This document shows, piece by piece, positions 11,801-23,061 of a stretch of 64,000 bases of DNA (its first letter is position 1; each line of letters begins with the position of its first letter). This DNA is from Cloeon dipterum. Its lineage: Eukaryota; Arthropoda; Insecta; Ephemeroptera; Baetidae. Made by a program: the position numbers and the translations under genes. The notes under the pieces are model-generated. The model did not search any database and was not told where the DNA came from. It was given only the letters and a program-made list of their open reading frames with translations. The DNA lies in the NCBI RefSeq assembly GCF_949628265.1, contig NC_088786.1, positions 11,718,001-11,782,000 on the forward strand. Reading direction: 5' to 3'.

Positions 11801-14800
11801 AAATATGGAGTCACCGGCGAGTTTTGTGTAGAAAAGAATGCTAATGAGCAGACTTCTACGTTATTAAAACTATTGATTCGATTGTACCTTTCATTGCACA
11901 CGTATGAATTCAAATATAATAAAATGGGTTGGCCTATATTTGCTCGTATTTTATAATTTACCTGTCAAAATTCCAACGCCTTTGGTAATGCCGCCAATAC
12001 CTAAATCACACAGCCTCCTACTTGAAATAACTCGACAATACCCTCGGGATAAATTCACCTGACTGTATAATTTTCATATTTTCTCTTCATAAAGTCAACG
12101 GTTCCAAGAGAAGCTCCTGGCTTAACGCTAAAAACTATATTCAAATCGCGGTATTAAACCATAAATATGGACAAACGCGCGTAGGCCAATTTGCCTATCG
12201 CCCTCTGGAGATTAATTAGACCAATTATTCCGGAAGCTTTTTTTAGTTGCAGCGTGTTTATTTTGGCCGCGATTAGCTCGGATTTCTGCGCGCGTGTGTC
12301 CACATGCTGGAGCCGTGTTTTACGGTTTGCGACGCGAGATAGCACCTGGCACCGTGGATCAGCGCCGCTCGCATTCAAAGAAAATGGGATGGCGCGCGCG
12401 ACTGTGTGTGTCAGCGGCATCAGCAGATGCACGGACGGTCGGATGGACGGGTGGGTGGGTAGGCGGGTGGTTGCGGCTTGTCGCGACCGAGTGTGCAGTT
12501 GCGGTCGCGTTGCGGTCGCGGCGCCATGGCCACCCTGCGCGAGCTGCAGCGACTGCTGGCCGAGCAATTAGACGAAGTGCGGCGCCGCGACGCCGTCGTC
12601 GACTACCTGCAGCGCGAGCTTAGGGAACGCGACCGGCTGGTCGACGAGCTGCGCAACCAAATCGACAAGTTCCAGCAGGTGGTGCGTCCGTTGACGCGCG
12701 ACGTCGTCCACCTCCAGCAGCAGCACGCCGATCCCCGCCAGATTCGGCACGCTCGCTCCAAGCGGCAGGCCATCTCGGCCGAACCGCTCGCCGAACAGGG
12801 CTGCCAGCTGCCTGTCGACCCCGTCCACAAGACGGAACCGTGAGTCGGCAACCGCTTTTTGTATTTTTGAAAATCGAACGATTCCGAATTCCCCGAGATG
12901 ATTATAACGCTGTCAAATGCGTTCAGGGACTTCAGGGGCACGCTGATGTAGGGTTGTAATTTATTTTCATCCAATTAGATTTTCATCGACTTTTGTTCAT
13001 TTTGCAAGTTCAAAAATATTTATAGTCTTGAATCTTGCCAAAATTTTATATTCTGATATCTACATCCCTCCAGCTAACGCCAAGGCTGAAGTTTAATTAC
13101 TGTCTATATATCATTTAAAAAATAGTTCGCAAGAAACAAATTTGCGTTGAAAAATACAGTGCATTTTCCAAACGGATCATTGCAACTGAAAAATGTTTAT
13201 TTTAACCGCCATTGGGTTTTGACTACCTCTCCTCTATTAATAGAGATGGTTGCTCTTTTGCTCCAAAACCATCGAGTTTTAATAATTTCAATATGTGTGC
13301 GGTTGGCACTAACTCAAAGTCTTGTGTCGTGGAGGAGTTAAATAGTTCCGCAGCGAAATAAAAATTTTGCTTTGATGGAATAAAAAAATGGCCAAAGAAA
13401 CTTAAAACGGGCATTCGGCCATTCGCGTTTTAAATTTTCGTTAGCTTAAAAATAACCATATTAGAAATTAGGGTAAGAATAGATTTTATCAAAATACAAC
13501 TATTTAAAATTACAAAAAGATGCACGCAGCTAAATTTGTTTCAATGCAAACTTTGCCTAGCTTGCCGGAGAAACCACTTTCTCCAAATAATTTCTTCACG
13601 AAGCTATGCAACTTCTTGACAGTCGTGTCAATACGGTTGCCTACCTTCGCATGCTCTCCTTATAGAACTAACTTTAGTTTAAAGCTGACTCAAATAGTGT
13701 GCATTCTTTGCTATTTCCTTAAATATTTTATTTGGCTCAACATTTTAATTCTGAATTATGCTGTGCTGATGCGTGCTAACTTTTAGTCATCTCGGTAATC
13801 TCTATTTATGACGAGAAATAGAAGATGCGGCTCTATTCAAAATACAATTCTAAATTTAACTAATGGAAATCACAACTACCAACGAGATCAAAGCAAGTCT
13901 CTTCACCCGACGATGCGTGTCACAAACAATTGTGATCGGCTTGCAAATTTTCAGCCCAGTTTTTTTCTAATTTTTTCTGAAAAACGAAAATGGTTTATGT
14001 AAAGTGATGCAAGCCGAATGAGAGTTGCAGGCGCCCGACCCGACGCCCTCAATCGCAAGAGAGGGAATACACATGTGTTTGCTTTTTGGTTTGGCAGGTA
14101 CCATGCGCCCAGGCCTATGGTTTTGACAGCTCCTCCTTGCGCCACTACTGCTCATCTGTGTACATATTTCGCGACTTTGCACATTACGCACTTGTCAACT
14201 TCCTTTTGCGCTATCAATTTGGTATGAAACATGCACGTGCGGGTGACGGATCAAATTTAAACATGCCGTACAAAAGCAGAACGCTGAGTAATTGAAAGGT
14301 TTACTTGGGCGTTGGCCCATCTTTTCAAGCCGGATATTTCAATTTACTCTGTCCTTACAGCGAGAAACGCTCCATTATTCAGTATTCCATACATAAAACA
14401 TATTCATCGTTAATTCGCGTTACGAACGACTGAGTCTTTCATTTTTTATTCCATTATAATTGGCAAATATGAGAAAAAGATGTTTGCGCAAGCAATCAAG
14501 TCACAAAAGCGTCAACTTTATAGGCAGAGAAAGCTTGTTTGATTGATGACAGGAAGATTAATATCATACAAATCCATCGGAGCAATTATTGCAGTCCAAT
14601 TACTTATATCTTGTGACCATCCCTGACTATAAAAGTCACGTTCTGTTTCAATTGAATATTCTATATAATATGCGTCTTAAATGAGTAACTTATGTTTTGT
14701 TTTTGTTTCAGGTCGCGCGATCTGATCAAGGCGGCCATCCTGGACAATGACTTCATGAAAAATCTGGAAATGACGCACATTTCGGAAATCGTGGACTGCA

Positions 14801-17800
14801 TGTACCCAGTCGAGTACAAGGCGGGTAGTCTAATCATCAAAGAAGGCGACGTCGGCAGCATCGTCTACGTCATGGAGGGTACGCTCTCATATTTTTTTGA
14901 TCACCACATGCACACACGAGGCTAGCTATTTTTGAATCGCGTCAGTCGGAGCTTGGAAAAATCCATCGCTGGGGGTAAAAGCCGAAGTCTTATGCAAAGA
15001 TCGTTGAGACGTGACTGACTGGAGGAGAACTACGCATGAAGGTCGGAGAGGCTCCGTTTGAGCAAATTTGGAGAGATAATGATTTGTTGTCCTTCTGAGC
15101 AAATTGCGTCCATCAAACTAACTATTCTACAAAAAATTTCATATGTCAGTCGCTTGTCATTTAGGTTTGAGTCACCCTTTGCATACTCTCGCAAAGCTTC
15201 TTGTAATGTACCGCAGGAACGCCACAGCGATGTGCTGCACAATGAAGTAAAAGCGTATTAAATCGGTATCAAGTACAGTACTGCATATCGGCTGAAACCC
15301 GACTCCAAATATGGTGGTACATGCACTCTTCTTGGATGTAAACGCATATTGTCAGCAGCTCTGCCGCGCAATCACGATGAGCAAACAAATGAAAGTGATA
15401 CGAAGCACACGCGGAGAAAATGAAAACGCAAGTTTACGGTTGTTTGAGCCGCTGTTTCCTTGTATCACTGACACCGATTTCAGCCAGGGCAGTAATGAGC
15501 TTTACACCCAAAGTGATGCGCGAGACTCGATCGCCATCATCTCTGCCCCAGAAAGCGATCCGTGGCGTGCGCGTTCATTGTGCGGGCGAATCGCATAAAT
15601 TATATCAATAAAACCGGCGAATGCTCTGCTTATAGCTGGCGTAACCAGACCTCTTTATATGTCTACGTTATGATTTCGATTATTTGTAAATCGAGTTACG
15701 TCACCCGCTCTCGCGTCACCATCTGCATAAATATAAAGCTTTTGGTGAACTGAGATTTTCCTCGATTATCGTTGCATTTTGTCCTCTTTTGGCAGTGAAA
15801 CCTGTTCATTCGCCTTCAGGTCTTTCCGAAACAACTTTTATATATTTAAAACTCCTTGTTATGAATCATCCGGACCGAGTGCAGGTTGTGAATCCGAGCG
15901 TCGATGAAAAGCAACAAGTGCCCTTTACGTGAACGCGCGCGCACTTGGTAATAGCAACAAGTTAGTATGTATTGTAATGCGTTTGATATAAAAACCGGGC
16001 GAGTGTAACATCGAGGTCGGCGCCCCCACCTGCGGACTGGTTGGCGGCGGCAGGAGCAGGATCCTGACGGTGCTTCCCCTCTTTCGAGAGCGGCCGTGAG
16101 ACGAGCGAGCAGCTCGGTGCCTCGATCGCCGAGAGTCCGGAGGAGAGTCGAGTTGCTCGGTGCCGAGTGTGTGAGCCAGTCAGCAGTTCTCCAGCCGGAC
16201 GACGATGCGGTGACCTCGGGCCATGCTCGACTGCACGAGCGTTTTGCGACACCATCCGGGCCGCGCCGTGGAGCTGGACGAGGCGGCCGTGGCCGCCTCC
16301 GCTGGCCGCCTGCAGTCCCAGGCCGACCGGCTGGACGCGTACGAGTCGCGGTGGCGCGACTGCGCCTCGGACGGCGGCTCGAGCGGCGGCGGCGGCCAGA
16401 CCGAGGCCGACGCCGTCCAGCAGCTCGACTCGCTCGTCTACCAGCGCCGGCCGTCGCCGATTTCGACCGCCGAGCCAGGGTCAGTATGTGCTCGCACTTT
16501 CACTGTGCGAGTAAACCAACTTTTCCGCCAGACGGCTTTCCGCACTCCGCACCCACAGGTTGGAAACACGCTCGTCTCGCCGCTGCTAAGCCTCATTGTG
16601 CATTCACCGCTTCTCGGATTTCATTGTTGGAATTTCGACTGGGTGGGTGGAGCTGGGAAGTCAGAACGGGTTAGCTGTAAACTATGAGAGTGCCAAGACT
16701 GTGCTATGCATTCAATTTGTTCTGCTTGACCGATTCAATACCTATGTTTTACTTTTGATATTAGGCTCTTAATCATGCAAATATTCTTTAAATGGTGTCA
16801 ACGTTGGCATTGGTCAGGAAAACGCTGCTACAGCAGCTGACAGTCAGCGCAATGTGAAAGTTTTTAAACAAATAGTGGAAGGAACTCGATTGGCTTTGTT
16901 TATATGGAATGGATTTAAAATTCTTGTTAAATCCGAGGTGCAGCAAAAACGAGTTTGTTTCCGACCCTGTCGGCGCAGCTGTTTGAAAGTGTGTTACCGC
17001 GTTCTGCAGGACTGAGAATAATTATATCAACGGTGTCGACCCTTCCTGCAAGTACGAAAGCACTCTGAAACGTCTGAGCGACCTCTGCAGCCTCACGCCA
17101 GATCATCTAGTCACAGGATCTCACTCCGACTTTGAGCCGCAAGAAGAAGTTGGCGATGACTCGCAGCGCCACTTCGCGCCCAATGAATTCCTGATCAGCA
17201 CCGCCGACAACCGGCGACACCGACCGCTTCCGCGGCTTCCGTCCACGCGGCCCCCGCCCGAGGACAACAATTCGTCATTCTGCATTCCGCGGCCCAAACT
17301 CATCGTGCCGGTGCACGCCAATCCGCGGAAGCGGCGCACCGGCAACTACCTGCTCACCAGCCTCGACTCGCCGCCACCCGCCACCGAACATCCCTCCAGG
17401 AGCTCCGGTAATGCCTGGACACGATGCTTTATTTGTTGATGTCTCGACTATCGGGATTAAACTAGGTCGCATGTGACACGAAATTCGATAAGGCTTGCAC
17501 CAATGTAAAGGCCAAAAATATATAGCATACAGTTAGCAAGTCGTGGTTCAAGACACATTGACTCTGTGTGACGCAATGTTATATACGGCCACTTATTTAG
17601 AACTTAAATTAAATATCCCCATGTTGGAATTTTTAAAATTTGTACTCGGCATCACGGTCGCAAAGCTGCCAATTTAAGCTAAACGAGCCAAATCTCCTTC
17701 ATATAAGTTATAAATAAACCAATTGCTATGCAACCATGTCCCATACAAAATTAGCGATTCAATTCCACAGAAAAATTAAGCTGGCGAAACGTGATTCAAA

Positions 17801-20800
17801 AAAGTTGTTCTTTAAACTTCTCTTGAAAGACGCTTAAGTCATACTCATTTAAGGAACCGAGTTAGAAAATGAAAGGTTTTATTAATGTCACTTAAATTTC
17901 ACCACACACCTGTTCTCACTTTGAATATAATTCCCCAAGTGACTCGCAATCGGGTCATTTTGCGTATTTTTAACCTGCCAGGTTCTGAATTTTGCGGTTT
18001 GCCGCTCAAGCAAGCAATTTATTCGTTGCATAACTTGGTTATGATGGTTCAGGGATCGAGTGCGAATACTCCAAATATATATTTGAGTGCCAAGTGCTTT
18101 TAAGCAGCCTCTTAATCAGATCTCAAGTGCCACCGTTCTTGGCGAAGAAGAATGAGTCCAGAGCGGTGAAAATCTAATTTCCTCCGCTTAACCTCGTTGA
18201 AACGGAGAAGGCTCAGGGGCAGAGCGATCTTTTTACTGATCGGCGAGCTCAGCGAAATGGGAATTTTGCTGTACGCGATTACCCAACAATGGTCTGAGTC
18301 ACGCTTGAAAGTGCAGAGGAGCTTTCATACAGCAACTTCGAAATACGAGAGAGCAGTAAATAATGCCTTCAGTATCCACTCATTCGTTTTACTTAGCACG
18401 TCCATCGCCAGCCGGCCGGGCTAATGGCACACTAAACCATTAAATCCGTCGCTTTTTATTTTTAACACACTCTTTCGGTAGCGGTTCTTTGTTGTTGTTT
18501 CCATTTGTTTCGCGTGCTCCCGATTTTTTAGCGAACGGGTTAAACGTTAGATTCGTGGCGTTTTCTACTGAACGTGTTTCGGCTTGCAGCACGCCAGGGA
18601 TATAAATAGAGTTGTGGCTCTTGCGGCAAGTTTTCGCACACCGTTTTGTTTGCTCTTTTTGATGGCTTTCACATTCCTTCGCTCTTTATTGGCAAACACT
18701 TCATCAATAAAAGTGATGCTTTGAAAGCAAACAGGTCGAAAGGAAACTTTTAAATTTCCTGACAATGAGCTGGGAAAATCCAGTGTTTTCTGCGTGCTGA
18801 TGTAGAGCTTTCATGAAATCTGAGGAGTTGGAAGTAACGAAGTCGATTTCGTGCAGGAAATGCTGACGGCGCGAGTTGGAAACGAAAAAAATGCGTCTGA
18901 CCAGCAATACGGAAGTGCCAGCCGTTCTATGATAATCTGTTTCTGCGCTCGCGCCGTTCACTCGATCTGATGGCGCGCGAAGTGTGTTGTTTCAGCGATT
19001 CGATTAGAAACCTGCGATTTGCTCTGCGTTGCCCCTTTTCGCGCGTTGCTTTTAATAAAAAAGGAACGGATCGCTGGAAGAAGCGACTAGCCGACTTTCT
19101 CTTGGCGCACGTTCTTACCAAATAATTGCACTGAGTGTGAGACGCAAAAGGCCGTGAGTCAACAGGCGTCCCTTGCACCTCAAGGTTGCTTTTTGCCGCC
19201 GCACCGCAATCAGCAGGTGCTTTTTATGTTATTTCAGCCTCCTTCCTCATTTTGCTCCATTTTCCTGCTACACTCTGGATTGCCACGTTTTTTATGATTC
19301 GGACGTCACAATTTTTCTCTTTCATGTTTAAGGGCGATAAGAAGCTTAAAAATTTGCTCTTTACTTACAACGGCAAGCTGCATTATTTTTTTAATTATGC
19401 TATTAAGAGCAGTTGTTACCAAATTTTCATCCAATTTGTCGTGTTTATAACTACAGCGACTCGAGACCAATCGTTGCATGAGAAAGTGCTCCACGCGAGT
19501 TACGGCTCCCAGTTCCCATTGCATTGTTTGCGTCAGTTCTTTCCAGATGACATAACGTGCTCACCGAAAACGAGTCAGCTTGCGTCAAACGCAGCGAGCA
19601 GTTAAATTCAACCAGGCCCATCACTTAATTTCGCCTATTAGTGCTCCTTAAGCAAATGCGCACGCAAAGGCGGAAACAGTCAAGAGTGTATTTGACATGA
19701 TCCATAATTATAACTGCTCAAGCCAAACGGATCGTGAGAATACGCCCTTGGTTGTCTTTGCCGCAGTCCGTATGGCGACTAGAAGTGAATGTTTTTTACT
19801 GTAAAAACTCGTGCCCTTTACAAGATCTCGTGCTATTGAACTGTAATTTTTATCTTTCTCCGTGTACTAATATTAAAATGACGGAGTATGCTCTCGTTTT
19901 TAATTTAGTTTTGATTAGGGGTTGCCAGAGAAAAGAAAAATGATAAATAGTTTCCTCCAGAGTTTAGTCAACGAAATATGCGTACTCTAAAAACCTGTAG
20001 ACACTCAGTCAATGTTTGGTTTGGTGCCTTTAAATATCACCTTTTTCTTAGAATCAATTTGCTAATCTCGACGCGTTCCGTTTTCCAGAGGGTCGCGTAG
20101 AAGTGTCTCGCGATGAAAAGTACCTCAGCACCCTGGCGCCAGGCAAGGTGTTTGGCGAGTTGGCCATCCTGTACAACTGCAAGAGAACGGCCACCATAAA
20201 AGGTATAGAAACTATAGAAGTGTCTTCTGTTAAATTAACACAAATTTTCGTTTTTTTCTCGTTATTTTGCTGTTTTATCGTCATTTCACATTTTTTTCTT
20301 CGCTGTTTCAACATGCCTTTTAAAAATAATCGAAGATTGTTATTTTAAAAACCGCGATGCTTAAAAAATATTTGATACCAAGTTGGAACTCTAATTCCAT
20401 TTATTTAAATTTTCTCGTGCGGTAACTTTTTTTGAAATTAGTCAATTAACTGTGGTCCACATAGAAAGTAACGAAAAATTTTGAAAAATAAATTGAAACA
20501 ATATTATCATAAATGTCATCTTTATTATTTATAACTTGTTTACAACTTTTATAACAGCCGCTACCGACTGCAAGCTGTGGGCGATTGACCGACAGTGCTT
20601 CCAGACCATTATGATGAGAACTGGCCTCATTCGCCAAGCTGAGTATACCGACTTCCTGAAAAGGTGACAATTAGCATGCAGTAATTGCAAGCCAGTTTCG
20701 ATAACTCGTTACATCATTTTGCAGTGTTCCTATTTTCAAAAACTTGCCAGAAGAAACGTTGATCAAAATATCAGATGTTCTCGAAGAGGTATACAAAATG

Positions 20801-23061
20801 AATTTAAATTTATATTACCAGCACACTAATTTTATCAATTGATCCATTTAGACTTTCTACAATGAAGGCGATTACATTATCAGACAAGGCGCTCGAGGGG
20901 ACACGTTTTTCATTATAAACAAAGGAAAGGTAAAGGTTTAGAAATTTTGTTCGCTCTTTCACACTAACTCTATTCCATTTTTCAAGGTCAAAGTCACCAT
21001 CAAGCAACCAGACACAACCCAAGAGAAGTACATCCGCACCCTACACAAAGGAGACTTCTTTGGAGAGAAAGCTCTTCAAGGGTAAGTTTATTTCTTAAAT
21101 CTAGCTGATTTTTTTCTGCTTATTCTGTTAGAGCAATTAATTTTTCAACTAATCGAATTTTCAGGGATGACCTGCGCACGGCCAACATTATCGCTGATGA
21201 TGCCGAGGGAGTCTCGTGTCTGGTCATTGACAGAGAAACTTTCAACCAGCTGATTTCTGGCCTGGACGAAATCAGAACTCGCTACAAGGACGAAGTGGTG
21301 GAAAGGAGGAGGTATGCAATTCTTGATTGAAGACACATTATTATCCAAAACACGCACGTCCTTCTTGTTCTCTCTGTTTTTTATGCTCACAATTACTAAG
21401 GAGAAAGCGAGGTGAGAGCATTGCAATCACGCCAACTTGTGCCTTTTCCAATATCAAACACCCATTTGAATCTGATTGCGTTTTTCAGGATTAATGAGGA
21501 GTTCAAAGACATCCGGTTGCAGGACTTGCGCATTATTTCCACCCTTGGCGTCGGAGGATTTGGTCGCGTCGAGTTGGTGCAAATTAATGGTGACAACCAT
21601 CGCTCTTTCGCCTTGAAGCAGATGAAGAAGGCGCAGGTATGTGCCGTAAGATTCTCGTTTGTTCTATTATTAAATTTGTGCTCTTCAGATCGTGGAGACT
21701 CGGCAGCAGCAGCACATCATGTCCGAGAAGGAAATTATGGGCGAAGCAAACTGCGATTTTATTGTCAAGCTGTTCAAGACTTTCAAGGACCAAAAGTACT
21801 TGTACATGCTGATGGAGTCCTGCCTTGGCGGGGAGCTGTGGACCATTCTGCGCGATCGTGGTCACTTTGATGACTCAACCACGAGGTTCTACACAGCCTG
21901 CGTTGTGGAATCGTTCGACTATTTACACAGCCGCAACATCATTTACCGCGACCTCAAGCCAGAAAACTTGCTGCTTGATAACAACGGCTATGTCAAGCTT
22001 GTTGACTTTGGATTTGCCAAGAAACTTTTGGTAAGTGCTGATAAAATAATAACACGATTTTATTATTTTATTTTTGTATGACTGAAATCTGATCGGTCTA
22101 AACTTGAAATTTCAGCATGGACGCAAAACATGGACCTTCTGCGGCACTCCAGAGTACGTAGCGCCTGAGGTTATTCTAAACCGTGGTCACGACATCAGCG
22201 CTGACTACTGGTCGTTGGGAGTGCTCATGTTTGAGCTCTTGACTGGCACTCCACCTTTCACTGGCGCTGACCCCATGAAGACATACAACATCATCTTGAA
22301 GGGAATCGACGCCATCGAGTTCCCGCGCAACATTACCAGACATGCTATTGCACTCATCAAGAAACTCTGCAGGTGAGATAGAGGAAAGCTTTGAAGTTTT
22401 TTGAAGGAAAAATCTTTGTTGTTTTGTCATTGCTCATTTGATTAACAATTTTTTATTTTATTTTAGGGACAATCCAGCTGAAAGACTTGGATACCAGAAA
22501 GGTGGAATAAGCGAAATCCAAAAGCACAAGTAAGTAAAATTGTTTAAAATAGTTGTATTATATAATTTGTTGTTCCTACCTATTTTTCAATAAATTGCCA
22601 AATTATTCCCTGTCACAATTGGCTTACGTGGCAGTTATCCATATAATTAAAGTGCTAAAAATAATAACAAAAAATACACATTGAATTAGTGAAGAGTAAT
22701 TTGCTCTTCCCCATCTGCATGACTTGCAAAAATGAATAAATTTAAGAGAAACACAATCTCGCTTCGATCAGCTCGGGTCTTTTTGCTCCCATAAAATTAT
22801 TTTTCAACGATTGAAATAGAGTATTGAAGTAGAATTCGTCAATTCAACTTTTGCTTAATCCTTTGATACTAATTCTGAGGAACCTTTTTACTTAGATGGT
22901 TTGACGGCTTCAACTGGGAAGGGCTAAGGAGCCACACTCTGATTCCACCAATTCTCCCGCAAGTCAAGAGTGAGATTGACGTATCCAACTTTGATGAGTA
23001 TCCTCCTGACGCCGAGGGAATTCCTCCAGACGACGTCTCAGGCTGGGATATCGACTTCTGA
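1864..23061 (+). CDS. for: cGMP-dependent protein kinase (foraging), whole locus
   Basis: This gene encodes a cytosolic serine/threonine kinase activated by cGMP. Isoform A joins 1864-2189, 14712-14878, 20089-20202, 20558-20663, 20725-20788, 20852-20929, 20987-21081, 21165-21311, 21489-21636, 21689-22030, 22116-22372, 22467-22529 and 22896-23061. It gives 690 residues with every junction in phase, and isoform B from the exon at 12526 gives 686. The order is leucine zipper, autoinhibitory segment, two cyclic-nucleotide-binding domains, kinase domain and the C-terminal tail ending GWDIDF. This is the standard PKG I architecture and about the usual length (mammalian forms are 671-686). In insects the gene controls feeding and foraging behaviour. 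Alternative promoters choose the N-terminus, which in PKG I sets dimerisation and anchoring. Transcripts probably end near AATAAA at 23755-23760. Confidence 0.95.
4885..4920 (+). repeat. Partial extra unit of the dispersed repeat
   Basis: This stretch begins CCCAATAACA and runs through ATAACATGGGTGCGCC. It repeats the part of copy A at about 5023-5058 and resembles the equivalent part of the 60.9-61.2 kb copy even more closely. It suggests a tandem or nested insertion of a second fragment directly upstream of copy A. Confidence 0.5.
4964..5317 (+). repeat. Dispersed repeat, copy A
   Basis: This segment matches the segment at 60895-61230 (reverse strand) along its length and the segment at 48279-48470 over its second half. 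Shared blocks include GATGGG(T/C)GACC, GGACCAGCT, GTCTTTTATTGAAACGC, ATGGACTCGTCATTG and CAGATTCTCA. No terminal inverted repeat, poly-A tail or target-site duplication is evident, so the class is open (degenerate non-autonomous transposon or SINE-like). A 103-codon frame starting [13 protein letters not shown] spans most of it, and the opposite strand is also partly open. Confidence 0.7.
5837..5890. repeat. (TA)27 dinucleotide microsatellite
   Basis: An uninterrupted AT/TA run of 54 bases sits in the long foraging intron. It is a simple repeat, likely length-polymorphic, with no sign of function. Confidence 0.98.
9968..9994. repeat. (GACT)n followed by (AC)n microsatellite
   Basis: About four GACT units run directly into an AC dinucleotide tract within the foraging intron. 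It is a compound simple repeat. Confidence 0.85.
12290..12525 (+). promoter_or_regulatory. GC-rich promoter and leader of foraging exon B
   Basis: A local GC/CpG-rich block in otherwise AT-rich intron DNA lies immediately 5' of the ATG at 12526. That exon has no splice acceptor for its own frame and opens with its own initiator, so transcription probably starts in this block. No TATA box is obvious. Confidence 0.45.
12526..12839 (+). CDS. for: foraging first exon B: PKG I-beta-like zipper and autoinhibitory motif
   Basis: This alternative first coding exon starts at ATG in the context GCGCCATGG. It encodes 104 residues plus two bases and ends at a GTGAGT donor in phase 2, joining exon 14712 in frame. 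Residues 1-60 ([20 protein letters not shown], then [20 protein letters not shown]) form a heptad coiled coil. They resemble the mammalian PKG I-beta N-terminus closely in sequence and spacing. KRQAISAEP at about 79-87 is the I-beta autoinhibitory motif. The full B isoform is 686 residues. In mammals the I-beta zipper selects different anchoring partners from I-alpha; the same division of labour here is inference. Confidence 0.9.
14712..14878 (+). CDS. for: foraging shared exon: first half of cGMP site A
   Basis: The acceptor TTTCAG and a donor at 14879 bracket a conserved exon reading [20 protein letters not shown] then [10 protein letters not shown] and [12 protein letters not shown]. It is the start of CNB-A: the N-terminal helices and the first beta strands. 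It accepts phase 2, so exons A and B both fit. It ends in phase 1 and joins 20089. The third N-terminal unit lies downstream of this exon and therefore cannot include it. Confidence 0.93.
15987..15994 (+). promoter_or_regulatory. TATA box upstream of foraging exon C
   Basis: TATAAAAA is followed within about 20-30 bases by the start of a GC-rich block leading to the ATG at 16223. The position fits a focused promoter for the third isoform, with a start site near 16015-16025. Confidence 0.5.
16223..17407 (+). CDS. for: foraging alternative N-terminus C (exons 16223-16479 and 17010-17407)
   Basis: The first exon starts at ATG and encodes 85 residues. They include a glycine/serine-rich stretch and [11 protein letters not shown] (about 75-85), reminiscent of the PKG autoinhibitory motif. 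It ends at GTCAGT in phase 2. The second exon has no internal ATG start in frame but is fully open. It is proline/arginine-rich ([19 protein letters not shown]) and ends in phase 1 at 17407. That phase joins 20089 (reading [12 protein letters not shown]) but not 14712, which is upstream. The predicted isoform is 744 residues, with a new 218-residue N-terminus and only the second half of CNB-A. The unit cannot be inserted into A or B transcripts without a frameshift. Confidence 0.75.
17408..20088 (+). other. foraging intron; possible further promoter, otherwise no gene seen
   Basis: AT-rich intron before the CNB block. Apart from a TATAAATA box at 18601 I find no exon with matching splice phases and no coding-like frame. 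Confidence 0.55.
18601..18608 (+). promoter_or_regulatory. TATA-like box inside a foraging intron
   Basis: TATAAATA in a locally GC-richer context, about 1.5 kb upstream of exon 20089, could mark a fourth start site. No coding first exon follows, so it is weak. Confidence 0.25.
20089..21311 (+). CDS. for: foraging shared exons: cGMP sites A (second half) and B
   Basis: Seven short exons (20089-20202, 20558-20663, 20725-20788, 20852-20929, 20987-21081, 21165-21311, with introns down to about 57 bases) are all in phase once the listed boundaries are used. The phosphate-binding cassette of site A reads [17 protein letters not shown] and that of site B reads [17 protein letters not shown]. Each has the Arg-Thr pair that favours cGMP over cAMP. 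The switch region between them reads [19 protein letters not shown]. Binding of cGMP to both sites releases the autoinhibitory segment from the kinase. Confidence 0.95.
21489..23061 (+). CDS. for: foraging shared exons: AGC-type kinase domain and tail
   Basis: Exons 21489-21636, 21689-22030, 22116-22372, 22467-22529 and 22896-23061 encode the catalytic half. Visible motifs are the glycine loop GVGGFGRV, the ATP-binding lysine in FALKQMKK, the catalytic loop YRDLKPEN, the metal-binding DFG in LVDFGFAKK, and the activation loop [15 protein letters not shown], whose threonine is the usual phosphorylation site. The AGC C-terminal tail ends [12 protein letters not shown] followed by TGA at 23059-23061. 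All key catalytic residues are present, so the enzyme should be active. Confidence 0.97.

Larger units (their letters stand above)
2190..12525 (+). other. Intron of the exon A transcript; no gene seen
   Basis: This is AT-rich non-coding DNA between alternative first exons A and B. It contains a dispersed repeat (about 4885-5317), a (TA)n tract and a GACT microsatellite, reported separately. Open frames here are short, lie on both strands and lack splice-site or codon support. I see no additional gene. Confidence 0.6.

Noticed and set aside
17121-17472. Minus-strand frames over 17121-17472
   Set aside because: The + strand exon 17010-17407 is fully open with matching splice phases; the minus frames are its shadow.
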